Source of the DNA: Flavobacterium sp.
Lineage (GTDB): Bacteria; Bacteroidota; Bacteroidia; Flavobacteriales; Flavobacteriaceae
Direction: 5' to 3'
Assembly: GCF_017744675.1 (NCBI RefSeq)
Contig: NZ_JAGIAV010000001.1
Location: forward strand, 583,666-647,665
Length of the DNA: 64,000 bases
The translations under genes were made by a program, and so were the position numbers. Position 1 is the stretch's first letter. Each line of letters opens with the position of its first letter. Below are positions 39,880-47,791 of the stretch, one piece after another. A model generated the notes under the pieces. The model was not told the DNA's origin and did not search any database. It saw nothing but the letters and a program-made list of their open reading frames with translations.

Positions 39880-41137
39880 AAAATAATGCGATGGAAGTTG
39901 TAATAATGAAAAACAAAAATAATAAAGTTATTCTTGGAATGATTTCTAGGAAAGAAACGTTTCGAAGCAATACATCGTAAAAAGCTTCTAATCCCCAATT
40001 CATTGGAGACGATTTTGCGATATACTGCATGATTTTTGGCATGGCAAAAACAGGAACCCAAACGCCTCCAATTGCAGCCAAAATAATGACACTTGTGGCG
40101 CCAAAAGGAGCAGATTGTTCTTGCGTGCTTGCGACGGTTCCTAGTAAAATTCCGAAGCCGATTGCTGCAAAACCTGAAAATAATGCCACAACGCTGGTCA
40201 AAAAGAAATGTCCTTCGATATTTAAAGAAGGCAATCCGATGGATGGAAATAAGAAAACGGCAACGGCAACCATCATATAAAACTGAATCATACAAATGAT
40301 CGAGTAGGTGATGGTTTTTCCAATAATCACAATTAAATTAGAAACAGGATTGGTTCTCAATCGAACAAAAGTTCCTTGTGATTTTTCTTTTACAATATTG
40401 ATCGATAACGGAATCACAATAAAAAAGATCGCAAAAAGTGTCCACGCCGGAACATTATGCTGCACCGAATTTGGTCGAACTTCTTTGTTGTTGATTCTCG
40501 GAATTATTTCTTTGAAAGTAATGAAGTTTTTCTGTTCAAAATCGATTGTTTCTTCTCCTAATTGTTTTTGAAAAGTCGAATAAATCGATTTGGTTTCAAT
40601 CTGCGAAATCATTTTGTCGATTGAACTCATCACTGCATTTTTAAAACTCATTTGAACGGCTGGATCAAAATACAGTTTTACTTCTTTTTCTTTAATAACA
40701 CGTCGAGGTTCGGCAGTTGCAGTGCTATCAGTCAAACCTAAATTGCTGACGATTTTTTCTACATTCTGATCGACTTTAGCTTGTAAATCAGAACTTAGAT
40801 TTTCAGGAATTATAATTGCCAACTGAAATTTTCCTTTGTATACATTTTCTTTGGCAACTTCTTCGGTAATCGGTTTGTTGTCAATTTGTGTTACAACGGT
40901 AAAATATTTGCTTTTTTCTAAATTTTCAAAAACAGTTTTAGAAACAGATCCTTTGTCTTTATCGACCAAAAGAATCTGAATTTTAGAATCGGTTACGGCT
41001 TTAAAAGTGCTGTCTTGAATTAAGGTTACAGCGATGACCAAAACCAACGGCATGACAAATAAAATAATCAGTCCGCCTAAATCTCTTTTTAGCAAAAGGA
41101 ATTCTTTTACTACCGACATCCAAATTTTATATATCAT
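39854..41137 (-). CDS. ABC-2 type exporter permease
   Basis: A 427-residue membrane protein: one N-terminal helix (about 20-42), a large extracytoplasmic domain to about 220, then five helices (about 225-245, 268-292, 305-335, 340-362, 395-418). This is the ABC-2 permease plan of drug and polyketide exporters. It overlaps the ATPase gene by 11 bases, forming one transporter. In the cluster it is a second export system besides the MMPL protein. Confidence 0.93.
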   Translation of the reverse strand: MIYKIWMSVVKEFLLLKRDLGGLIILFVMPLVLVIAVTLIQDSTFKAVTDSKIQILLVDKDKGSVSKTVFENLEKSKYFTVVTQIDNKPITEEVAKENVYKGKFQLAIIIPENLSSDLQAKVDQNVEKIVSNLGLTDSTATAEPRRVIKEKEVKLYFDPAVQMSFKNAVMSSIDKMISQIETKSIYSTFQKQLGEETIDFEQKNFITFKEIIPRINNKEVRPNSVQHNVPAWTLFAIFFIVIPLSINIVKEKSQGTFVRLRTNPVSNLIVIIGKTITYSIICMIQFYMMVAVAVFLFPSIGLPSLNIEGHFFLTSVVALFSGFAAIGFGILLGTVASTQEQSAPFGATSVIILAAIGGVWVPVFAMPKIMQYIAKSSPMNWGLEAFYDVLLRNVSFLEIIPRITLLFLFFIITTSIALFYDKKKRAV

Positions 41138-41879
41138 CTCTCAACGCTTTACCAGTTAATGAAATAAAAACATCTTCGAGATTTCGGGCATCTTTTGTAG
41201 CTTCAATTAATGCCGACGGAGTGTCTTGCGCATAAATTTGTCCTTGATCTAAAATCGCAATTTGCGTACAGAAATCTTCGGCTTCAGCCAAATGATGTGA
41301 CGTATAAATAATGGTCGTTCCTTTTTGATTTAAAGCTTTTAAATAATCGATAATGGCAGCTTTAGAATGCACATCGACCCCAACAGTTGGCTCGTCCAAA
41401 AACAAAACTTTCGGATTATGAAGAATTCCTGCGATGAGATTGACACGGCGTTTCATTCCGCCCGAAAAAGTCTGAACTTGTTTGTCGGCAAATTTCAATA
41501 AACCCAAAAGATCCAAAGCTTCAATCACTTTGTCTTTCAAATCAGAACCTTTCAAACCGTACATGCTTCCAAAATAAAGCAGATTTTCTCTGGCTGTTAA
41601 AGTCGGATATAAGGCATATTCTTGCGGAACAACGCCTATGATTTTTTTGATTTTTGAGGAATGATGCTGATATTCTAAACCATCAATTGTAAAATGTCCT
41701 GATGTTGGTTTTACCAATCCGCAAAGCATAGAAATCAAAGTGGTTTTTCCAGCGCCGTTTGGACCAAGCAAACCAAAAATCTGACCTTCATTTATATGGA
41801 GCGAAACATTGTTCAAAGAATACATTTCTGCATTTTTGTACTTTTTCGAAAGGGATTCTATTTGAATGATAGACTGCAA
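41127..41879 (-). CDS. ABC exporter ATPase
   Basis: A 250-residue ATP-binding subunit: Walker A GLLGPNGAGKTT (36-47), signature FSGGMKRRVNL (about 139-149), Walker B VLFLDEPTVGVD (about 158-169) and the switch histidine in YTSHHLAEAE. It belongs to the DrrA/CcmA-like branch that drives ABC-2 permeases. It lies 9 bases downstream of the BtrH-like gene and overlaps the permease gene. Confidence 0.96.
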   Translation of the reverse strand: MQSIIQIESLSKKYKNAEMYSLNNVSLHINEGQIFGLLGPNGAGKTTLISMLCGLVKPTSGHFTIDGLEYQHHSSKIKKIIGVVPQEYALYPTLTARENLLYFGSMYGLKGSDLKDKVIEALDLLGLLKFADKQVQTFSGGMKRRVNLIAGILHNPKVLFLDEPTVGVDVHSKAAIIDYLKALNQKGTTIIYTSHHLAEAEDFCTQIAILDQGQIYAQDTPSALIEATKDARNLEDVFISLTGKALRDDI

Positions 41880-41888
41880 AATATGATT

Positions 41889-42887
41889 TTAGCTAATCGC
41901 TTTTTTTAATTTTTTGAAAAAGATTTCTTCTCTATTAGCAATGTCCAAAAGTTCATCGGCAATAGTGTTGTAAGCATCTTCTTTGGCACTTCTGTTTTTA
42001 TAAATACGCGAAGCTTCAACAGCAAAATCGCGCCATGAATCTCCAATTTGAGTCATTTCTTTAGAAAGTTCTTTCAGTTCTTCGTTACCCAAAATAACAG
42101 AAGCTTCCTGTAAAAATGCCGCATAAATAAAACGGAAACCACCGCCCCCAGTACCAATTTCTTCCTGCATACGAACCATTTGGGCCAAGTAGTGATTGGC
42201 TTTTCTGACTCCGTGCTTTTTAGGCCATTTTCTAATTTGGCGAGAAACCATTTTAATGCCGCGAACACCAACTATTGGCATTGGCGCCAACATGTCTCGG
42301 CACGTATTTTTGATTCCTTTAATGATGGCGCTTTTTAGGTCAACATTTTGTGGAATCTGAATTGGATAATACATTTGTCCGCGAGGCGCAAAAGCTCCTT
42401 TGGCAAAACGTACTTTATTCATGTCTTCGTAAGTTAAAGTCGTAACGGTTTCCATAACAGGATCGCTCACTAAATATTCGGTTTCGGTTTTCCCGTAAAC
42501 GACTAAATTGTGCGCGTTGAAATGAAAACGATATTCGTCTGGAAAATAACTTAAATTGTAAACTCCAACTTGCAATCCTGTTGGAATATTATTTTTTAAA
42601 TTTTCGTCTAAAGCTTTATTCGCATTTGCTACAGAAGAAAATTTTTGTCTTTTTATTTTTAAATGTAAACGATTGGCAACTTTATTGAAAATCTGTCCAG
42701 GCAAAGTTCTATAACTAATTGCTGGGGCATGATTAACTTTTATAAAAGGCAGGTATACAAAAAATAACCCAGAGCCAATACCAAAAACCATCGGTTCGCT
42801 AATGTTTAGTCCGCTATTTTTTAGCAGATTCGACGCTACTCCATTCTCGCAATGAGCAGACTGATGATGTGTGAAAGTTAATTCCAT
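41889..42887 (-). CDS. BtrH-like (papain-fold) acyltransferase candidate
   Basis: A 332-residue protein whose N-terminal 170 residues match the BtrH domain, a papain-like fold that in butirosin synthesis moves an acyl group from an ACP to the antibiotic core. Likely catalytic residues are C13 (SAHCENGVAS), H126 (FNAHNLVVYG) and D142 (VSDPVME). The C-terminal half is helical (DUF4872-like, from memory). It abuts the 42888 gene with no gap. In a cluster that must esterify a polyene acid onto a dialkylresorcinol this is an attractive ester-forming enzyme; this is inference. Confidence 0.8.
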   Translation of the reverse strand: MELTFTHHQSAHCENGVASNLLKNSGLNISEPMVFGIGSGLFFVYLPFIKVNHAPAISYRTLPGQIFNKVANRLHLKIKRQKFSSVANANKALDENLKNNIPTGLQVGVYNLSYFPDEYRFHFNAHNLVVYGKTETEYLVSDPVMETVTTLTYEDMNKVRFAKGAFAPRGQMYYPIQIPQNVDLKSAIIKGIKNTCRDMLAPMPIVGVRGIKMVSRQIRKWPKKHGVRKANHYLAQMVRMQEEIGTGGGGFRFIYAAFLQEASVILGNEELKELSKEMTQIGDSWRDFAVEASRIYKNRSAKEDAYNTIADELLDIANREEIFFKKLKKAIS

Positions 42888-43292
42888 TTATTTGGTAATG
42901 CTGTTTTTTAATTCTTCGATTGATACTCCAAAAGCATCAGCGTATTTTTTAAGGATTTTGTCGTTTAGTTTCGCAAAAACATTCGGTTTAAAATGTCTTT
43001 TTACACGCCATTTCCAAAATCCGACATAACTGGATAGAATAGTAAGATCCATTTTGCTGACTTCCATAAAGTACACAATCGGACTCACTTCGCCATCCAA
43101 AACTTGTTGTTTGGCATCGGCAATTCTTTCGTTTATTTCGTCAATAGAATTTGAAAGCGCTATTGTTTTAGGTTCCCATCCCGTACTTAATGTTGTGGTA
43201 TAATTGCCATTTTCATCAGTTGCGTACAAAAGCTCTTTTACGTTATTTTTCGTTAAGTTGCTTTGATCCTGAGGTACTTTATCTTTTTCCAT
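42888..43292 (-). CDS. Conserved hypothetical protein of the pigment operon
   Basis: A 134-residue soluble protein without signal or membrane helix. Its N-terminal part is polar (QDQSNLTKNNVKELLYATDE); the C-terminal part has FMEVSKMDLTILSSYVGFWK and RVKRHFKPNVFAKLND. I do not recognise a family. It is placed between the hotdog gene (29 bases) and the BtrH-like gene (0 bases), all one transcript, so a supporting role in the pathway is likely. Confidence 0.7.
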   Translation of the reverse strand: MEKDKVPQDQSNLTKNNVKELLYATDENGNYTTTLSTGWEPKTIALSNSIDEINERIADAKQQVLDGEVSPIVYFMEVSKMDLTILSSYVGFWKWRVKRHFKPNVFAKLNDKILKKYADAFGVSIEELKNSITK

Positions 43293-43321
43293 TACCTAGT
43301 TATTATTTTCAAGTGGAATTG

Positions 43322-43789
43322 TTAAGAAACCGAAATTGTTTTCTGAATGAACAAATTAATTTCGCATTCTAAGAGTATCTGCTCTCCAAGTAAGCTTTTG
43401 CAGCTCATGGTGCATAAAGTGTAATCGTCTCCGGTAAATTTAGAAACCAAATCGGCTTTGGTTATAATAGAATCACCGACTTTTGGTAATGCATGAATTT
43501 TTACATTTTTCAAAGCACTGATAAATCCAATTACATTTACGTTTTCATTTTCTAGTCCGTTGTCGTCAAAAAAGTATTTTTTTCCAACAATTGCCGAACA
43601 TGTCTGAGCGGTATTTTCGATTAAGCCAGCCTCATTAAAAACATTCTTTTGAACAAAAATATTGTCGCCTTTAATAAGAAAAACAGTTTCTACTGAAGTT
43701 GAATCGATATTCAAAATCAAATCCACCATAAGCATTGGTGCTCGGTGCGGTAAATAATTTTGTATGTCGACAGCAGAAGTTGTTTTCAT
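43322..43789 (-). CDS. Hotdog dehydratase (ApeP/ApeI-like), copy 1
   Basis: A 155-residue hotdog protein of the beta-hydroxyacyl-ACP dehydratase type found in aryl-polyene clusters: YLPHRAPMLMVDLIL (about 12-26) and the helix EAGLIENTAQTCSA with a conserved glutamate. Aryl-polyene synthesis uses two different dehydratases; this one keeps the LPHRxPM motif, while copy 2 at 43798 has LPQKFPF. The two may form a heterodimer. It is 8 bases downstream of copy 2. Confidence 0.85.
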   Translation of the reverse strand: MKTTSAVDIQNYLPHRAPMLMVDLILNIDSTSVETVFLIKGDNIFVQKNVFNEAGLIENTAQTCSAIVGKKYFFDDNGLENENVNVIGFISALKNVKIHALPKVGDSIITKADLVSKFTGDDYTLCTMSCKSLLGEQILLECEINLFIQKTISVS

Positions 43790-43797
43790 TATTGTTG

Positions 43798-44229
43798 TTA
43801 TTTTGCCAAAACGGTTTTCATTTGCCCTCTGGCAATTTCTTCATTATTTAAAGTCGTCACAATATCAACCAAAGTAATTCCAGCAAATTCCTGTAGAATC
43901 GTTACTTCAGACTGAATGTTGTCGTTTACTTTTGGTAGCTTTTTAATTTCAATTTCTTTAATAGAACCAATGTAGCCCGTTGGAGCAATTTCGTTTCTCA
44001 AAAAATATTGATAACCCGTATGCAATGCCACAGATTGTGCCATGTGTTCTATTAATCCTGCTTCCAGAAAAGTATTTTCAGCAACAAAAATATTATCGCT
44101 CTTAATTTCTAAACCAGAAACCAAAGAAGTTTCGGAATAAGAATGCATAGCATCTACCATCACAAAAGGGAATTTTTGCGGCAGTAAATTTTCTACCATT
44201 TCTTTTTCTAGAAGTGCCATTGTCTCCAT
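43798..44229 (-). CDS. Hotdog dehydratase (ApeP/ApeI-like), copy 2
   Basis: A 143-residue hotdog protein counted from the ATG at 44229, which overlaps darB's stop as TAATG; an in-frame ATG two codons earlier exists but the overlap favours this start. It has LLPQKFPFVMVDAM and the helix EAGLIEHMAQSVA. The histidine of the LPH motif in copy 1 is Q here, so the two copies are not equivalent; they may be the catalytic and supporting halves of one dehydratase. Confidence 0.85.
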   Translation of the reverse strand: METMALLEKEMVENLLPQKFPFVMVDAMHSYSETSLVSGLEIKSDNIFVAENTFLEAGLIEHMAQSVALHTGYQYFLRNEIAPTGYIGSIKEIEIKKLPKVNDNIQSEVTILQEFAGITLVDIVTTLNNEEIARGQMKTVLAK

Positions 44230-45362
44230 TAGCAAACTGTTAGATATGCATACGCGAAAGAGAATCTTCCGCTTTCTGGAACAGATAATAAAATTTTATC
44301 TCCTTTTTTCAGCTTCCCTGAATTCATCAATTCTTCAAGAGCTAGGTAGATAGAAGCAGAGCCTACGTTTCCAACTCTAGAAAGATTCATGAACCATTTG
44401 TCATCACTCATTCCGATACCTTTTTCAGTTAATCCTTTTTTCAGTCCTTCCACAAAAAAGTTAGAAGAAACGTGAGGAATAAAGAAATTGATGTCTTCCG
44501 ATTTTATATTGTTTTTATCCATGGCATCTTTCATGCTTTCGGCACCTTTTGTCAGGATAAATTCGTCTAATAATTTAACGTCTTGTTTAATGGAGAAAAC
44601 AGACTCGTTTAGCCATTGTTCTGGAGAATAATCACTCCAGCCTTTAATTTCTCCGTTTTCCAATTTATCGCCTCCAGCATACATGCAAGTTTCTAATTCG
44701 TAAGCATACGAAAAAGCTTCCATCCATTCAATTTTTAGCGAAATAGGTCCTCTTGGTTTATTTTCTAATAAAAAAGCTCCAGCACCATCTGATAACATCC
44801 AGCGAAGGAAATCTTTTTTAAATGCAATAATTGGCTGTTCTTCCAGGCTTTTTAAATTATCAGCTTCGTGATTGTATTTTTGGGCATTCAGCCAAGTCGA
44901 AACTTTTTCAGATCCTGTGCAGATTGCATTTTTTGAATTTCCAGATCTAACAGAAAGAAAGCCAAATTTAAGAGAGTTCATTCCAGCGCAACAAACTCCC
45001 GTTGAAGAGTTTAATTCTACCGATTTGTTTTTTAGCAGACCGTGAACCATCGCAGCGTGCGAAGGCAGAAAAATATCTGGAGTTGAGGTTCCGCATGAAA
45101 GTACTTCTACATCTTGAGGCGTAAAATTTTCGTCGAATAATGGTAAAATGGCATTTCTTGTCAATTCGGCATTGCTGTGCGTGCTTTTTCCTTCTTTGTC
45201 AACAGCGTAATATCGGCTTGTAATTTTGTTGTTGCGCAAAATAATGCGTCTTGCTTTAGAAGCAGTATCGTTGATAAGGCCTAAGTAGGCTTCCATTTCA
45301 TCATTAGAAACGGCTTCGTTTGGCAAATATTTTGCAGCTTTTGTAATATATACTTCAAACAT
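44229..45362 (-). CDS. darB: DarB-like ketosynthase III (cyclohexanedione-forming)
   Basis: A 377-residue KAS III-type condensing enzyme with the C-H-N triad: C125 (STGVCCAGMNSL), H297 (FIPHVSSNFF) and N332 (VGNVGSAS). Its neighbour darA makes this the DarB type, which joins a beta-ketoacyl thioester with a second acyl chain and closes a 1,3-cyclohexanedione ring, the precursor of dialkylresorcinols. It lies 17 bases after darA and overlaps the dehydratase gene by TAATG. Confidence 0.92.
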   Translation of the reverse strand: MFEVYITKAAKYLPNEAVSNDEMEAYLGLINDTASKARRIILRNNKITSRYYAVDKEGKSTHSNAELTRNAILPLFDENFTPQDVEVLSCGTSTPDIFLPSHAAMVHGLLKNKSVELNSSTGVCCAGMNSLKFGFLSVRSGNSKNAICTGSEKVSTWLNAQKYNHEADNLKSLEEQPIIAFKKDFLRWMLSDGAGAFLLENKPRGPISLKIEWMEAFSYAYELETCMYAGGDKLENGEIKGWSDYSPEQWLNESVFSIKQDVKLLDEFILTKGAESMKDAMDKNNIKSEDINFFIPHVSSNFFVEGLKKGLTEKGIGMSDDKWFMNLSRVGNVGSASIYLALEELMNSGKLKKGDKILLSVPESGRFSFAYAYLTVC

Positions 45363-45379
45363 AATCTAAATTTCGTCTT

Positions 45380-46282
45380 CTAAACTCCCTGATAATATTG
45401 AGTTTCCTTTTTTATAGTTTTTAACTTAAGCGGATAGGTAATAAGGTGCAATATATACACTATTGGCGAAATTAACCATATCGCAAGGAATAAATAAACA
45501 TTAAATACTTTAAGTAACTGTTTTCGGTTTTTTTGATTTTTATAAATGATGTTTGACCACTTATTGAAAATTTTATTGGCCGTTTTGTCAACAGTCACTA
45601 AATATGAACTTATTTTTACTGCACCAGCATTGACCAATTTTGGCTGTAATTGGGCTAAATTGTTTCGCTGTAAAGAATCGAGCATGATTTCTCCGAACTG
45701 GCTTGATTCTTCTATATCTTTTTCTGAAACTCCTGGAAGCGGAAAAATGCCTAAATACTTTTTCTTTACTCCAGAAAACATCCATTCTACAATGGTTATA
45801 ACACTGATTAAATTTCCAACGCGATCGACCAACGCTACGTTTCCAACCAAATTGGCATTGGCTTTTCGCAATAAAACTTTAATCTTTTCCTGTGCCATGA
45901 TCCACATATTTCTAGATCCGCTAATGGTAATAACAGGAGTATTGTTTAAAATTTTCTTGGCATCATCGCTTTTCAAGAATGAATTAATCGGAATTGACGG
46001 CGACAAATACCAAACCTGATAATGAAATAATACCAGGTCAAATTTTGTATTTAAAATTTCTTCTGGAACTGGTTTTAATGCAGTCGGAATCTGTAAAAAA
46101 GATTCTGGGAAAGCATCAAAAAAAGAATCTTTATTCCACGGAAAAGGAAATGGTTTCTCTAATTGTATTTCGTGGAAAGTAAGATTTATTTCCTCCGAAT
46201 TTAGAAATGGTTTTGCAATATTTCTTGCAATAGATTCTAGCTGTCCAGACTGAGAATAATAAATTACGAGAACATTTTTCAT
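45380..46282 (-). CDS. darA: DarA-like dialkylresorcinol aromatase
   Basis: A 300-residue protein starting with a flavodoxin-like fold: VLVIYYSQSGQLESIARNIA (4-23) is the FMN-phosphate loop. Residues 260-290 form a membrane segment (FLAIWLISPIVYILHLI). DarA homologues oxidise the cyclohexanedione made by DarB to the aromatic resorcinol; flexirubins contain such a dialkylresorcinol esterified to an aryl polyene. First gene of a - strand operon that continues through darB, the dehydratases, and on to the exporter; a promoter lies just upstream. Confidence 0.92.
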   Translation of the reverse strand: MKNVLVIYYSQSGQLESIARNIAKPFLNSEEINLTFHEIQLEKPFPFPWNKDSFFDAFPESFLQIPTALKPVPEEILNTKFDLVLFHYQVWYLSPSIPINSFLKSDDAKKILNNTPVITISGSRNMWIMAQEKIKVLLRKANANLVGNVALVDRVGNLISVITIVEWMFSGVKKKYLGIFPLPGVSEKDIEESSQFGEIMLDSLQRNNLAQLQPKLVNAGAVKISSYLVTVDKTANKIFNKWSNIIYKNQKNRKQLLKVFNVYLFLAIWLISPIVYILHLITYPLKLKTIKKETQYYQGV

Positions 46283-46307
46283 TAGGTTTTTTGGCTTTGG
46301 TGGTCAG

Positions 46308-46315
46308 CAAAAATA
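46308..46315 (-). promoter_or_regulatory. -7 element of the darAB operon
   Basis: On the - strand TATTTTTG (46315-46308) lies 25 bases before the darA ATG at 46282. A clear -33 TTTG is lacking. Confidence 0.5.
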
Positions 46316-46371
46316 AGTAAATTTATTTAAACGAATTTTCTTATTTCGACCAATGGTTTTTTATTAGCCAC

Positions 46372-46389
46372 TCCCGATAGCTATCGGGA
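46372..46389. repeat. Perfect palindrome TCCCGATAGCTATCGGGA inside another repeat
   Basis: An 18-base perfect palindrome. It stands between GCCAC and CACGAATT, so removal of the palindrome, one T and one CAC restores the GCCACGAATT end of the CACGAATT family: it appears to have inserted with a 3-base duplication. Confidence 0.7.
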
Positions 46390-46441
46390 TCACGAATTAT
46401 TCAAAATATTGCGGTGATGATGGTTTGCTGAAATTTTTTTC

Positions 46442-46645
46442 GCCACGAATTCACGAATTATTTTAAATACTGTACTGATGATTTTGAAGAAATTATAAAC
46501 CGTCGTTAATTTCACGAATTATTATTTATGCAAAGGATATTACATTAAGAAAAAATTAGTGAAATTAAGAGACAAAAATATTCGCCCCAAATAGTTAGAT
46601 AAAATTCGTGAATTGCTTCGCCAGTTCGCTATCGCTCGGGTCGTG
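46442..46645. repeat. Disrupted CACGAATT-family element in the darA / LPLAT gap
   Basis: GCCACGAATTCACGAATT (46442-46459) is the left end. The right end AATTCGTGAATT...GTGGC is split by about 28 bases (GCTTCGCCAGTTCGCTATCG and a few more), another GC-rich palindromic sequence. Between the ends lies AT-rich DNA with two further CACGAATT copies. The whole 46283-46655 gap, apart from the darA promoter, consists of these repeats; no gene is seen. Confidence 0.65.
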
Positions 46646-46655
46646 GCTAAAAAAA

Positions 46656-47537
46656 TTAAGACTTTATATCGTTCCAAAAATCAAAATAATTGAACCATTG
46701 CAACGGATATCGATGCAGAATGCTTTCGACACTTTTTACATATTCTTTTAAAAGGGCTTTTTCGTCGCGATGTTTTACTTCAGCTTCTCTTGCATATAAG
46801 TGGTAATGCAAGTTTGGTTCTTTCATTACATAAACAAAAACTACTGGGACTTTTAATCTTGAAGCAATTAAAAACGGACCCGCAGGAAAGTTGGCTTCTT
46901 TGCCCAAAAGATTTTCTGAAAGAGATTTTGTTCCTTCAAAATAACGATCGCCAGTAAAGCAGATTAATTCATTATTGGCCAATGCGGCATTGATCTCAAA
47001 AATATGAGAAAGGTCTTCTTTTATTATGATAAATTTTACGGTAGGTTTTTGAGAAATGCTTTCCAGATAATTCTTAATAGCAGAATGTTCTAAATCTGTT
47101 GTAACAAGATTGATTTGGAAATCAAGATCGATTTCTCCAAAAAAATGTTCAGCAATTTCAAAATTACCAACATGCGCACTAATCAGCACGCCGCCTTTTT
47201 TCTCAGCTAACAGTTTTTTAAGCGTTTCGATTCCGTCAAATTCGTAGGTGAATCTGTTTCGCATTCCAGCAGAAATAGAAACTTTATCAATAATGGTCTG
47301 TCCAAAAGTATAATAGCTTTTGAAAACCATTTTTTTGGATTTGAAATAGGAATGTTGAAGCCGTTCTTTAAAATAGTAGAAAATGGCTTTGTTGCTTTTT
47401 CTTAGAAATAGAAAATAATAAGAAGCAACAAAATATAGTAAGACATAAGCCGCTTTTACACCCGCTTTTTTAATCAAAAAAACGAATATTCTATAACCTA
47501 AAACAGTCCCTTTTGATTTGCCGTCCCATTGACTCAT
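46656..47537 (-). CDS. HtrB/LpxL-like acyltransferase of the pigment cluster
   Basis: A 293-residue enzyme of the lipid A lauroyl-acyltransferase family, membrane-attached by N-terminal hydrophobic segments (about 25-47). The active motif is H122-VGNF-E127 (H-x4-E form), with FTGDRYFEGTKS and FPAGPFLIASRLKVPVVFVY following. Aryl-polyene clusters encode such an acyltransferase, thought to attach the polyene to a lipid-like anchor. It abuts the ACP gene (shared base at 47537), so acyl chain handover from that ACP is plausible. Confidence 0.88.
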   Translation of the reverse strand: MSQWDGKSKGTVLGYRIFVFLIKKAGVKAAYVLLYFVASYYFLFLRKSNKAIFYYFKERLQHSYFKSKKMVFKSYYTFGQTIIDKVSISAGMRNRFTYEFDGIETLKKLLAEKKGGVLISAHVGNFEIAEHFFGEIDLDFQINLVTTDLEHSAIKNYLESISQKPTVKFIIIKEDLSHIFEINAALANNELICFTGDRYFEGTKSLSENLLGKEANFPAGPFLIASRLKVPVVFVYVMKEPNLHYHLYAREAEVKHRDEKALLKEYVKSVESILHRYPLQWFNYFDFWNDIKS

Positions 47538-47791
47538 TAAGCTGACTTGGCTTTGATTTTGTTTTCGATTAAATCATAGAAACTTTGAAAATCAGAAATT
47601 CCAACAAAATCTGCTTCAACTAGTTTTACACTAAAGTTTGCCTCTATTGAAACCACCAAATCAACATAATCCAGACTGTCTAACCCAAGTGTATCTTTTA
47701 AATTAGCATTTGGTTCTATGTCATCATTATCAACTTCAAATTCATCAACTAAAAAACCATTAATTTTTGCTATAATCTCTTCTTTATTCAT
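47537..47791 (-). CDS. Acyl carrier protein (pigment cluster, ACP 2)
   Basis: An 84-residue acidic carrier protein with the attachment serine S39 in TLGLDSLDYVDLVV. It is sandwiched with tiny overlaps between a ketosynthase gene (8 bases) and the HtrB-like acyltransferase gene (1 base), so the three are co-translated and probably work as a set. It differs from ACP 1 at 35770 and likely serves a different chain or a different step. Confidence 0.94.
   Translation of the reverse strand: MNKEEIIAKINGFLVDEFEVDNDDIEPNANLKDTLGLDSLDYVDLVVSIEANFSVKLVEADFVGISDFQSFYDLIENKIKAKSA

Noticed and set aside
45546..46019. Frame of 157 codons opposite darA
   Set aside because: Antisense to a well-supported gene; no start signal and no family pattern.
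46283..46655. CRISPR-like array suggested by repeated CACGAATT words
   Set aside because: Words are irregularly spaced, inverted and degenerate; no constant-length spacers and no cas gene anywhere in the window.
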